From JAENWH01 sp038248745 (lineage in GTDB: Bacteria > Bacillota > Clostridia > Peptostreptococcales > Anaerovoracaceae): a DNA stretch of 18,922 nucleotides. The translations under genes and the position numbers were made by a program. The notes beneath the pieces were generated by a model. It saw nothing but the letters and a program-made list of their open reading frames with translations, did not search any database and was not told where the DNA came from. This document shows, piece by piece, positions 8,864-16,194 of this stretch. The DNA is taken from positions 1-18,922 of the forward strand of contig JBBRXC010000019.1 of the NCBI GenBank assembly GCA_038248745.1, written 5' to 3'. The stretch's first letter is position 1. Every line of letters begins with the position of its first letter.

Positions 8864-9017
8864 TTGGCAATGTTCACAAAATGCAATGTGCTTTTTTGTA
8901 ATATTTACAAGATACGCTTAACCACAAGTATATCCATGATTAAAGCTTCATCTATTCATCCTCCATTTGGACTCTTCAAATCACAACCCAACTTTCTCTT
9001 CCATGCAAGCACAACCT
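8864..9017. other. Non-coding gap with no recognisable feature
   Basis: This AT-rich stretch upstream of the amidohydrolase promoter has stops in every frame I followed on the minus strand. It shows no clear repeat, RNA fold or -24/-12 promoter. The plus-strand open frame running through it mostly mirrors the amidohydrolase gene and has no ribosome binding site. Confidence 0.5.
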
Positions 9018-9056
9018 AAAAAAGGCCTATAGGAAATTAATTTCTACAAGCCTTTT
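9018..9056 (-). terminator. Intrinsic terminator downstream of msrAB
   Basis: On the minus strand AAAAGGCTTGTAG pairs with CTATAGGCCTTTT, with internal mismatches, around an AT-rich self-complementary apex (GAAATTAATTTC). A run of T follows. It lies about 65 bp after the msrAB stop, beyond a tandem repeat. It is the first convincing terminator downstream of the ord promoter. Confidence 0.65.
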
Positions 9057-9117
9057 ATCTTTTTAATCTACAAGCCTTTTTATCATTTTAATCTACAAGC
9101 CTTTTTATCGTTTTAAA
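9044..9117. repeat. Three tandem copies of a ~25-bp unit duplicating a terminator arm
   Basis: Three head-to-tail units, at 9044-9067, 9068-9092 and 9093-9117, share CTACAAGCCTTTT(T)ATC followed by one variable base and TTTTAA. The unit contains the distal half of the terminator stem at 9018-9056, so any copy might in principle pair with the single complementary arm. This is a short minisatellite that probably arose by slippage between the msrAB stop and its terminator. Confidence 0.85.
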
Positions 9118-9119
9118 CC

Positions 9120-10034
9120 TTACTTTATATCCTTTATGTATTCTTCATATCCTTCTGACGTCATTTCTTTTAATGGAATAAACCTTAGTGAAGCACTGTT
9201 CATACAATACCTCAATCCACCTTGATCTCTAGGCCCATCCTCGAAAACATGACCAAGGTGAGAGTTACTGCCCTTGCTTCTTACTTCCACTCTCTTCATC
9301 CCCAAAGTTTTATCCACAATTTCCTCAATGGAATCCTTTGAAACTGGCTTGGTGAAACTTGGCCACCCACTGCCACTGTCGAATTTGTCTGTGGATATGA
9401 AAAGAGGCGCCCCGGTTATAACATCTACATAAATTCCTTTTTCATGATTTTCAACATATTCATTGTTAAAAGGTGGTTCAGTTCCACTTAATGTGGTGAT
9501 CTGATATCTGTCATGTCCCAGCAGTTTGCTTCTTTTTTCTTTTATTACCTCTTCAGGGTGTTTTCTAATATTTATGTGACAATACCCGTTGGGATTTTTG
9601 TCCAAATAGTTTTGATGGTATTCCTCTGCTGTCACGTAATTAGAAACAGGCACAATTTCAACTTGAATTTTATCTTGATAAAATTTCTGCTGACTATGAA
9701 CAAATCTCTCTATTACTACTTTATCTTCTTCATTTTTGAAGTAAATCCCAGTTCTATATTGTGTCCCAATATCATTGCCCTGTCTGTTTTTGCTTATTGG
9801 GTCTATTATCGCAAAATAATACTCTAAAATTTGAGTCAAAGAAACCTGTTCTTGATCAAAAGAAACTTTGACAGTCTCGCTATGGCCTGTCAATCCTATA
9901 TTATTATAGGTTGTTTGATCTGTTTTTCCGTTTGAATAACCTACTGAGGTATACAGGACCCCTTTAATTTTTTTAATATATGCCTCTACACCCCAAAAAC
10001 ATCCACCAGCTAAATAAATCTCTTTTTTATTCAT
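9120..10034 (-). CDS. msrAB: Bifunctional methionine sulfoxide reductase MsrA-MsrB fusion
   Basis: The protein has 304 residues in two domains. Residues 4-157 are MsrA with the catalytic motif GGCFWG (Cys12) and the NPNGYCHIN segment (Cys152). Residues about 168-290 are MsrB with KFDSGSGWPSF, SHLGHVFEDGP and RYCMNSASLRF (Cys277). Together they reduce both the S and R epimers of methionine sulfoxide, normally with thioredoxin. Only three cysteines are present in the whole protein. MsrB therefore lacks the two CxxC zinc sites and has no second cysteine of its own for a disulfide. MsrA uses Cys, not selenocysteine. An AAAGGAGAG ribosome binding site supports the start. It lies 70 bp downstream of the glmL-like gene with no clear terminator between them, so read-through from the ornithine operon is possible. 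Confidence 0.95.
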   Translation of the reverse strand: MNKKEIYLAGGCFWGVEAYIKKIKGVLYTSVGYSNGKTDQTTYNNIGLTGHSETVKVSFDQEQVSLTQILEYYFAIIDPISKNRQGNDIGTQYRTGIYFKNEEDKVVIERFVHSQQKFYQDKIQVEIVPVSNYVTAEEYHQNYLDKNPNGYCHINIRKHPEEVIKEKRSKLLGHDRYQITTLSGTEPPFNNEYVENHEKGIYVDVITGAPLFISTDKFDSGSGWPSFTKPVSKDSIEEIVDKTLGMKRVEVRSKGSNSHLGHVFEDGPRDQGGLRYCMNSASLRFIPLKEMTSEGYEEYIKDIK

Positions 10035-10056
10035 TTATATCACTCTCCTTTCGTAT

Positions 10057-10062
10057 ATTATA
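10057..10062 (-). promoter_or_regulatory. Possible -10 element for msrAB
   Basis: A perfect TATAAT lies on the minus strand 22-27 bases before the msrAB start. No good -35 is found at 16-18 bp; the nearest, TTGAAC, is 23 bp away. The leader would be very short. This is a weak candidate for an independent msrAB promoter. Confidence 0.3.
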
Positions 10063-10104
10063 CCCACTTTTACCTATTTTTTATTGTTCAATACATCTAA
10101 TTAA

Positions 10105-11598
10105 TTATGCTTGAGTTTCTTTGATATGTGCTGCGTCAGATTTTTCTTTTTCAATTCTTTCCTGTTCAAGCTGTTCCAGTTCAATTTCGTATTTGGGTTT
10201 TCCGCCCTGCAAACTTTCTTTTTTTTCAGGGAATTTGAATTGCAAGCTTTTTTCCAGCAATTTAATTGCAGCACTTTTATATTTTTTGGAGAGAACCCCT
10301 AATGAAGCCATAATATAATCATTGTCTATTAATATTTCAGCGTGTTCTCCTGGGAAGAGCAGCAAACCAGTTTCGTTATGTTTTGCTATTCCTTTTAATA
10401 TTCCATTTCTGTTAGGAAGTCTGGTCAAAGCGCCTCCTGTACCAACAATATACTTGACCAATGTTAAGTCTTTGCCTTCCGCTAAAGTACTTCTTCCCGA
10501 AGGGCCATAAATATATCTAATTTGTCCTGCGTGCCGCTCAGCTGCTCTTAGTACTGCTTCTTTTGTTAAACGTTCGACAAATTTCATCTCATCATCTGTC
10601 ACAGGTATCGGTTTATAGTTTTCTATGATCTTATTAATATCAATATCCGAAAGTTCTTCCTGCAATTTTTCTTTTCCAATTACTTTAACAATATTCTCCA
10701 TATTTACATAAACACCCAGATCACCCTCAACCGTTCTTTTTGCTTTTGGTTCAGGGCTAATCAGAATTCTGGAAATCTGATCCGAATCCTCAGTGACAGA
10801 ATGCAAATCGGTTGTTGCGCCTCCCACATCGAAGACAATCAAGTTACCGATACATTGATAAAGAAGCTTTGTGCATTCCATTACCGCTCCCGGTGTAGGC
10901 ACAATGGGTCCGTTTACCATGTCTCTGACATGTTCCATACCAGGTGCATGTACGATATGTTCTTCAAATGCATCCTGTATGACTGCTCTGCATGGCTCTA
11001 CATTTAAATCATCTATTTTTGGATAAACATTTTCCACTACATATAATTTTGTTTTGCTCTCTTCATCAAAAATAAGTTTAATTTCTTCCTGATTTTCACA
11101 ATTTCCAGCGTATACTATCGGGGTTTTCAATCCCATGCTTTTTATCATTTCAGCGTTATGCAAGGAGGTTTCTCTTTCTCCATAATCTACGCCACCTGCA
11201 ATGAGTATCAGATTTGGATTGATTTCCTTTATTTTTTGGAGATCGGTTCGTCTAAGCCGCCCCGCCGTAATGTGATGAATGATTGCTCCGGCGCCAAGTG
11301 CGGCTTCTTTAGCCGCCTTTGCCGTCATATCATATACCAACCCATGAACTGTCATCTTAAGGCCCCCAGCGGCTGAGGAGGTGGCCAGCATTTCATCATA
11401 TTCAATGCTGTCCACATTCATTTTCTGGCATAGATCATCAATGGCTCCTTGAAGTCCCACTCGCACATCTCCATCTAGCACCGAAGTAGAAGCCTGCCCC
11501 TGCCCCCAGAAAATCGGGTTTTCTGTGTTAATATCCTGAAAGGCATTTACTACCGTAGTTGTTGATCCTATTTCTGCTACTAAAACATCAACCCTCAT
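10105..11598 (-). CDS. GlmL-like (MutL family) ornithine degradation protein, putative mutase reactivase
   Basis: The protein has 497 residues of the GlmL/MutL family, which has the actin/Hsp70-like ATPase fold. Phosphate loop 1 is EIGSTTT (residues 9-15), phosphate loop 2 is DVGGATTD (257-264), and VGTGGALT near residue 390 is the likely adenosine motif. In glutamate mutase clusters the homologue sits between the B12-binding and catalytic subunits. In ornithine clusters it follows oraE, as here. The proposed job is releasing damaged cobalamin from the mutase; that function is inferred, not shown by the sequence. The C-terminus is a charged helical tail rich in Glu and Lys. AAGGAGG lies 5 bases before the ATG. 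A 214-bp inverted-repeat element fills the gap to oraE and ends two bases from this ribosome binding site. Confidence 0.88.
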   Translation of the reverse strand: MRVDVLVAEIGSTTTVVNAFQDINTENPIFWGQGQASTSVLDGDVRVGLQGAIDDLCQKMNVDSIEYDEMLATSSAAGGLKMTVHGLVYDMTAKAAKEAALGAGAIIHHITAGRLRRTDLQKIKEINPNLILIAGGVDYGERETSLHNAEMIKSMGLKTPIVYAGNCENQEEIKLIFDEESKTKLYVVENVYPKIDDLNVEPCRAVIQDAFEEHIVHAPGMEHVRDMVNGPIVPTPGAVMECTKLLYQCIGNLIVFDVGGATTDLHSVTEDSDQISRILISPEPKAKRTVEGDLGVYVNMENIVKVIGKEKLQEELSDIDINKIIENYKPIPVTDDEMKFVERLTKEAVLRAAERHAGQIRYIYGPSGRSTLAEGKDLTLVKYIVGTGGALTRLPNRNGILKGIAKHNETGLLLFPGEHAEILIDNDYIMASLGVLSKKYKSAAIKLLEKSLQFKFPEKKESLQGGKPKYEIELEQLEQERIEKEKSDAAHIKETQA

Positions 11599-11603
11599 GC
11601 GTT

Positions 11604-11610
11604 CCTCCTT
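11604..11610 (-). promoter_or_regulatory. Ribosome binding site of the glmL-like gene, abutting an inverted repeat
   Basis: AAGGAGG lies 5 bases from the ATG at 11598. On its upstream side only two bases separate it from the 31-bp terminal repeat (11613-11643), so folding of that repeat could affect ribosome access. Confidence 0.75.
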
Positions 11611-11658
11611 ATAAGCCCATTATAAGCATCCGACATTGGGCTTGTGTTTTAAAAATGT

Positions 11659-11672
11659 GTTGAAATTTCAAC
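11659..11672. repeat. 14-bp perfect palindrome inside the oraE-glmL element
   Basis: GTTGAAATTTCAAC reads the same on both strands. Outer flanks TTTTAAA (left) and TTTAAAA (right) also match as inverted sequence, with a few unpaired bases between. It could be a protein-binding site or simply an extra hairpin. Confidence 0.7.
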
Positions 11673-11686
11673 CTTTAAAATTTGAT

Positions 11687-11753
11687 TAATCCACAGGTCT
11701 CTTGTGGATAAGTCTCTTCAATTCAGACTTATCCACAAGAGACCTGTGGATTA
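11687..11753. repeat. 29-bp perfect inverted repeat carrying four DnaA-box-like 9-mers
   Basis: The arms are 11687-11715 and 11725-11753, with a 9-base loop (CTTCAATTC). Each arm contains a convergent pair of 9-mers separated by 7 bases. The left arm has TAATCCACA (11687-11695) and TGTGGATAA (11703-11711). The right arm has TTATCCACA (11729-11737) and TGTGGATTA (11745-11753). The two inner ones are perfect matches to the DnaA box TTATCCACA, and the outer two differ from it by one base. Whether DnaA binds here, or the match is a by-product of the hairpin, cannot be told from the sequence. Confidence 0.75.
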
Positions 11754-11833
11754 TATATTTTCTACTTGAGCTATTGCAACGGTCTCCAGAAAAGGAAGCC
11801 CAATGTCGGATGCTTATAATGGGCTTCATAGGT

Positions 11834-14041
11834 TTATCTTCTTCTTCGTCTCTCTTCTATAATGAATGTTGCAACATCGATCCCATGGCTGTTTCTTCCA
11901 AAGCCGGCATCAATACCAGTTTTCATTGCTTCCTCAGGGATGACCTGCGTTCCGCCGGCACAGATGATTACTTGGTCTCTAATGCCCTTTTCTATGGCAA
12001 GATCATTGATTCTTTTCATATTCTTGTAGTGAATATTATCGTGAGAAATAATCGTTGAAGCAAGAATAACTTCAGCCTTTAGTTCTACTGCCGCATCCAC
12101 CAACTTTTCAACAGGAACCGATGTGCCTAGGTAATGCACTTCAATGCCAAATCTTTCAATGCCACCATGCTTGATGTCAATGATTTCTCTTAATCCAACG
12201 GAATGCTCATCCATCCCAACTGTACCGCAAACAATCTTTAACGGGAATTCTGAAACATCGGCTCTGATTTCATCATCACTTAAGAACACTGGCTCTGGCG
12301 GAATGACAAGTTTAGAAACATCAATGTCAAAGTCAACTTTGCCCTTCATCTCTATTCTGGTTCCTTCAGCCTCCTGCATAATCTCCCGATTGATTACTTC
12401 AGGGTCAATTAACCCCAGCTTTTTGCCGATTTCAACCGCAATCACTTCAGCAGTTCTTCTATTTGTTGGAATAAACATATTCAGCATGATGGTCCCATCA
12501 GCCAGCCATTCCATTTCCGGTTTCACAATGTCAGATAATCTATATTTATCGTTTTCTGCCATTCTTACATTTACATTATCCACATCGTCTAATTCATCGA
12601 TATAAACGATTTTTTCCGGTTTCTCAAAAGTACAACCATCAATTAATTCAGATGGATTCTTTGGATCGCCACCATATTGAGCAACATTATTGTAGCCAAA
12701 ATGTGCTGTAACTGGCGCCATATAATCATCATCTCTTTCGTAGATGTATCCATAACCAACACCACCATCAATTTTTCTTGCAATGCCATCACCATTTCGC
12801 TCTGGATATTCGGCCGAATCTACAAAGAAACCTTGCTGAACCGCATTGAAATATCCACCTACTTCTTGAATTTCTTCCATAAACAAGCAAGCTCTTTCTT
12901 TTATTTCTCTCGCTTTTTCTCTTAATGGGCCGTCCTTTTTAAGTTCAATCATATCCATTAGTCCATCAAGACCCATCATCGTTTGTTTCGCCGTGTCGCA
13001 GGCTTCCATATTATAAATATGCCAAGGAACATTTCTTCCTTCATCAGGTGTAATCGTTGATTGAATCTCGGCTCTGGTTAACTTTGACACAAGCATATTC
13101 AATACATGCGTGACTGTAGCTTCTCTTGCTGATGAGTCCATATATTTTGTATTCATCTGTGCTCTCATTTTGTACTTATCGCAAATTTCTCTAAGGGCAA
13201 CCGCATAGGGAAGATCCATAAACAGACAAGGTGCTGGTGGTGCTGTTGGCGGAACTGTTGATAGGCAAATGTTGCCTGGCTTGATACCAACCATCTCTGA
13301 GAACATAGAATTAAGTGCATGCTGCACAATGAGTTCCGGCATAACCTTCCAGGCTTGTCGTGCTGTTGCATTTGCATTGTGTGCGCCATCGATCTGGGCA
13401 ATGTCTGCCCATGCTAAAATTTTCTTTGATTCGCAAGCATCCACAAATGATCTCACACAGTTAATGTTTCTGTACAATACATTATACTGAGGATCCTGAT
13501 GTGCTCCGTTAATCCCTTCCTCAGCGAACATGACAGCTACTTCTGCTCCTGCTACACCAGATACATAGGAATGATAGTTAATCGGTCTTCCGACCTCTTC
13601 CTCGATTAAATCAAGTGCTTTTCTTTGTGCTCTCACCTGTTTTCTGGTTATAGCAACGCCGCCAATGCCCTGAGGAGTCCCTTCTATGAGTCCATCCATG
13701 TGAGACTGTCCAGCAGTTCTGATAACCATGATGTGATCTGCACCGTGCCAGGCTGCCATTCTCATTCTTCTGATATCATCTTCGAATCTTCCTGAAGCAA
13801 TTTCCGTTGTAATAACCTGCTCTCCTTGAGGATCAATGAAATCAAAGTACTTGGAAGACGGCAATCCAACGCTGTTTTTCAATGGCGTTGTTGCGTCTCT
13901 GTATTGGAAAGGTCCCATCTTCAGCCCTGGCTCTGGTGTTCTCCACGTCCAGCCTCTTCTTTTAGGTCTGTACTGATCTAGATCTTTTAATATATTTTCA
14001 ACATCAAGTTTTTCATTGTGTTTTAATTTGAAATCCGTCAT
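11834..14041 (-). CDS. oraE: D-ornithine 4,5-aminomutase large subunit OraE (B12- and PLP-dependent)
   Basis: The protein has 735 residues. With OraS it moves the terminal amino group of D-ornithine to give (2R,4S)-2,4-diaminopentanoate, using adenosylcobalamin and PLP. A long TIM-barrel region (about 1-560) precedes a C-terminal Rossmann B12-binding domain (about 600-730). The cobalamin motif DEHSVG (611-616) supplies the axial His613. Lys624 in DIKHGG lies exactly 11 residues later. From memory, that is the His-to-PLP-lysine spacing of C. sticklandii OraE (618/629) and lysine 5,6-aminomutase KamE (133/144). Later motifs IISHDN and ICAGGTQV fit the same fold. The ATG follows the oraS stop by one base, with GGGAGG inside the oraS end as ribosome binding site. 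The protein ends in five or so arginines. Confidence 0.97.
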   Translation of the reverse strand: MTDFKLKHNEKLDVENILKDLDQYRPKRRGWTWRTPEPGLKMGPFQYRDATTPLKNSVGLPSSKYFDFIDPQGEQVITTEIASGRFEDDIRRMRMAAWHGADHIMVIRTAGQSHMDGLIEGTPQGIGGVAITRKQVRAQRKALDLIEEEVGRPINYHSYVSGVAGAEVAVMFAEEGINGAHQDPQYNVLYRNINCVRSFVDACESKKILAWADIAQIDGAHNANATARQAWKVMPELIVQHALNSMFSEMVGIKPGNICLSTVPPTAPPAPCLFMDLPYAVALREICDKYKMRAQMNTKYMDSSAREATVTHVLNMLVSKLTRAEIQSTITPDEGRNVPWHIYNMEACDTAKQTMMGLDGLMDMIELKKDGPLREKAREIKERACLFMEEIQEVGGYFNAVQQGFFVDSAEYPERNGDGIARKIDGGVGYGYIYERDDDYMAPVTAHFGYNNVAQYGGDPKNPSELIDGCTFEKPEKIVYIDELDDVDNVNVRMAENDKYRLSDIVKPEMEWLADGTIMLNMFIPTNRRTAEVIAVEIGKKLGLIDPEVINREIMQEAEGTRIEMKGKVDFDIDVSKLVIPPEPVFLSDDEIRADVSEFPLKIVCGTVGMDEHSVGLREIIDIKHGGIERFGIEVHYLGTSVPVEKLVDAAVELKAEVILASTIISHDNIHYKNMKRINDLAIEKGIRDQVIICAGGTQVIPEEAMKTGIDAGFGRNSHGIDVATFIIEERRRRR

Positions 14042-14042
14042 T

Positions 14043-14405
14043 TTACTTACCTCCCTTGAATAATGCTACTGCTTCATCCCAGCATTTTCCTTCTGCAAGC
14101 AATGTGCCTGCTTCCTTAATGGAAATGTTTTTTGCCCCTGCAAGTTTATACAAAACATGCCCTGCTCCTTTTGGCATAAGTCCTCGATCCATACAACCCT
14201 GAACAATAGGTTTTGTATCCAGAGAAGATATTCCCATTCTAAGAAGAACCGACCTCTCTATGGAAGGACTTGTATTTTTAGTTCCTAATTCAAGTAATGG
14301 CGTTACAACCTCAGCCGTAACTTCCCAAAATCTGTCATAAAGTTCCTTATCTGACAGGTTTGCAACGCTTTTTCTGCGTTCTGCAAAATCATCCGCTCTT
14401 TTCAT
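14043..14405 (-). CDS. oraS: D-ornithine 4,5-aminomutase small subunit OraS
   Basis: The protein has 120 residues, the length expected for OraS, and is mostly helical: MKRADDFAERRKSVANLSDKELYDRFWEVT..., then SPSIERSVLLRMGISS and MPKGAGHVLYKLAGAKN. The small subunit has no cofactor motif of its own. It binds OraE in the cytoplasm to complete the alpha2beta2 mutase. A GAAAGGAA ribosome binding site precedes the ATG at 14405. The stop codon is one base from the oraE start, which favours coupled translation and equal subunit amounts. It lies 62 bp after ortB; that gap holds a weak CTAGGG/CCCTAG inverted repeat but no terminator. Confidence 0.95.
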   Translation of the reverse strand: MKRADDFAERRKSVANLSDKELYDRFWEVTAEVVTPLLELGTKNTSPSIERSVLLRMGISSLDTKPIVQGCMDRGLMPKGAGHVLYKLAGAKNISIKEAGTLLAEGKCWDEAVALFKGGK

Positions 14406-14467
14406 CTGTTTTTCCTTTCTCAGCTAGGGCCTGGTGGCGCACTTTTCTTCCCTAGTCCTTGGTAATA

Positions 14468-15874
14468 CTAGCCTCTGGCTAAAAGTTGTGCTTTCACAAA
14501 TTCAACGTTAGTCTTTGTTTCTTCTGCAAGGAACAAAATGTCTTCATCAGTTGGATTTTCAACCTTATAAGTTGTTATAGCAGTTTTAATTAATGATTTT
14601 CTCATATGATCAAGGTCAAGGTCTGTCACTTTCAGAAGCGATGGATGTGACGGCAAAATAATGTTTTTACCTGGTATTTCATCTTTTGGATCACCAAAGA
14701 TGATATCAATACCATTGTCTCTTGCAAATGAAAGCTGAGGCTGAATGTGCTTTCCTGCCCCTGTATATTCAGTTTCCTGAACAATAATTGTCTTATCCTG
14801 ATCCAGTTCCTGCGCCAATGCAAATGCAGCAGCAAGGGCAGTGTTGCCTGCTGGACCTTTTTCCAGTCCCTCAAGACTTGCCAGTGCTTCAGTCATATAG
14901 AATACACTTCCCTGTGCGATGGTCACATATCTGTCCATGTATCGAAGCGGTCTAGCTGCTGACCTTGGCACATCAGATCTGTCTGGCCAAGAACTATATG
15001 GAACACCAAATCCTGTATGTCCAGTGGTAAATGATTTTTTATTAAAAGCTGTATCAGAAGCCATATGAAGTCCCGCTAAGGAAACTGAAGCAGCAACTAT
15101 TTGTGGATTCGCTCCAGCTTTGGCAAGGCCTCTTGCAGTCCCTGTCAGGTTTCCGCCTCCTGCATTTGTACAGACAACTACATCTGGATCTTTACCGTAT
15201 TTTTCTCTGAATTGCATGGATATTTCATAACCAAGTGTTTCAACGCCGCCGATGCCGAATGGTGTGTAGAGGGAGGCATTAAAATACCCTGTTTCTTCAA
15301 GTAATAAAAGAAATTTGTAAAAAAGTTCAGGTCCCACTGAAAGCTGAACTACTTCAGCACCCAATGCTTCACATTTTCTTGCTTTCTCTACAATTTCAGG
15401 CTGGCCAACACCTTTGGAGTCATAGCATTCCTGAACAATAATACATTTTAAACCGGCAATTGCTGCTTGTGAGGCCACCGCAGCGCCATAGTTTCCGCTT
15501 GTTGCAGCGATTACGCCTTTATACCCTAACTTCTTCGCATGATAAACCGCATTGGCAGCTCTTCTTGCTTTAAAACTTCCTGAAGGATTGCTTGCTTCGT
15601 CTTTAATAAAGATTCTTGCTCCCTTTCCCTTAGGCGCACATGCCCTGGCAAGCGCAGTGATGTTTTTCAACTCAAGGATAGGGGTATTGCCTACATTTAC
15701 ACCGTATTGCATTTTTTGCATTTCCTCAAGGGAATATCCTGTCTCCCTCATCATTTTCTCGTAATCAAAGGCAATAGACCCGCTTTCAAATTTCGAATAG
15801 TCAATGCCAACAGATTTGATCATTATTTCTGGTTTACGCGCCATGACGGATGCGTAATCATTTGATTTTGTCAT
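14468..15874 (-). CDS. ortB: 2-amino-4-oxopentanoate thiolase beta subunit OrtB (PLP-dependent)
   Basis: The protein has 468 residues with the fold-type II PLP enzyme pattern shared with threonine synthase. The PLP lysine is Lys102 in NPSGSFKAR, the asparagine/phosphate-side loop is TSGNYG (125-130), and the glycine-rich phosphate cradle is NAGGGNLTG (near 235). With OrtA it splits 2-amino-4-oxopentanoate with CoA to give alanine and acetyl-CoA, the last step of oxidative ornithine breakdown. The ATG overlaps the ortA stop by four bases (ATGA), with GGAGGTGA upstream as ribosome binding site. Context makes OrtB much more likely than a threonine synthase, despite the shared fold. Confidence 0.95.
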   Translation of the reverse strand: MTKSNDYASVMARKPEIMIKSVGIDYSKFESGSIAFDYEKMMRETGYSLEEMQKMQYGVNVGNTPILELKNITALARACAPKGKGARIFIKDEASNPSGSFKARRAANAVYHAKKLGYKGVIAATSGNYGAAVASQAAIAGLKCIIVQECYDSKGVGQPEIVEKARKCEALGAEVVQLSVGPELFYKFLLLLEETGYFNASLYTPFGIGGVETLGYEISMQFREKYGKDPDVVVCTNAGGGNLTGTARGLAKAGANPQIVAASVSLAGLHMASDTAFNKKSFTTGHTGFGVPYSSWPDRSDVPRSAARPLRYMDRYVTIAQGSVFYMTEALASLEGLEKGPAGNTALAAAFALAQELDQDKTIIVQETEYTGAGKHIQPQLSFARDNGIDIIFGDPKDEIPGKNIILPSHPSLLKVTDLDLDHMRKSLIKTAITTYKVENPTDEDILFLAEETKTNVEFVKAQLLARG

Positions 15875-16173
15875 GATCTGTCACCTCCAAAAACAATGTC
15901 TCTTGTCTGCTTGTCAATCACAAGAAGCTCTGGTATGAACTTCCCATAATCATGTGTATAGTAAGGGTTTACTTCTATCAGTTTGCCCTCTTCTTTTCTT
16001 CCTGTAACCGTTTCTATTACAACAGTTTCTCCCATTTCTGCATCCTTCATCAGAAAACCCTTTACCCAAAGTTCCAATGGTACTTTTTTTGTGTCATCTG
16101 GAACTTGAGGAGCTCGCTCTGATGGTTGTAAGATTACTTTATAAATTCTTACCCATTCACCTTTATTTACCAT
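15871..16173 (-). CDS. ortA: 2-amino-4-oxopentanoate thiolase alpha subunit OrtA
   Basis: This small protein of 100 residues partners OrtB. Notable stretches are GEWVRIYKVILQPSERAPQVPDDT and a C-terminal region with NPYYTHDYGKFIPELL. It has no cofactor motif, so identification rests on size, characteristic sequence and position between ord and ortB. An AGGAGATG ribosome binding site precedes the ATG at 16173. The last codons overlap the start of ortB (ATGA), implying fixed subunit stoichiometry. A strong 13-bp intergenic hairpin separates it from ord. Confidence 0.93.
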   Translation of the reverse strand: MVNKGEWVRIYKVILQPSERAPQVPDDTKKVPLELWVKGFLMKDAEMGETVVIETVTGRKEEGKLIEVNPYYTHDYGKFIPELLVIDKQTRDIVFGGDRS

Positions 16174-16194
16174 TTTATCATCTCCTGTTAATCA

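Larger units (their letters stand above)
11613..11826. mobile_element. 214-bp element with perfect 31-bp terminal inverted repeats (MITE-like)
   Basis: Positions 11613-11643 and 11796-11826 are exact reverse complements over 31 bp. They begin AAGCCCATTATAAGC and end GACATTGGGCTT. Each arm can also fold on itself, because AAGCCCA at one end pairs with TGGGCTT at the other. Between the arms lie a 14-bp palindrome (11659-11672) and a perfect 29-bp inverted repeat (11687-11753). The element has no open reading frame. It fills nearly all of the oraE-glmL gap, starting 7 bp after the oraE stop. I see no clear target-site duplication (flanks CCTTAT and CATAGG), so a non-autonomous transposon origin is inferred from form only. 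A structured RNA or mRNA-processing element is the alternative. Confidence 0.6.

Noticed and set aside
8864..9017. Possible gene remnant on the minus strand (a frame with a CxxC near its end)
   Set aside because: It has four stops in about 47 codons and no recognisable family; this is expected by chance in AT-rich DNA.
8531..9019. Plus-strand 162-residue open frame extending into the 8788-9119 gap
   Set aside because: More than half mirrors the amidohydrolase gene, there is no ribosome binding site, and the composition is not protein-like.
9044..9117. CRISPR array
   Set aside because: The ~25-bp units are directly abutting with no spacers and no cas genes are near.
9990..10010. Selenocysteine in the MsrA active site, as found in some Clostridia
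   Set aside because: The codon is a plain Cys codon in GGCFWG; no in-frame TGA is present.
11613..11826. Chromosomal or plasmid replication origin, because of the DnaA boxes
   Set aside because: There are no dnaA, dnaN or rep genes nearby, the boxes are confined to one hairpin, and the site lies within an operon.
12144..12605. Plus-strand 153-residue open frame inside oraE
   Set aside because: It is a shadow of oraE, which has full-length family motifs and correct start signals.
14406..14467. Inverted repeat CTAGGG/CCCTAG between ortB and oraS as a terminator
   Set aside because: It has only 6 bp of stem, a 20-base loop and no T-run.
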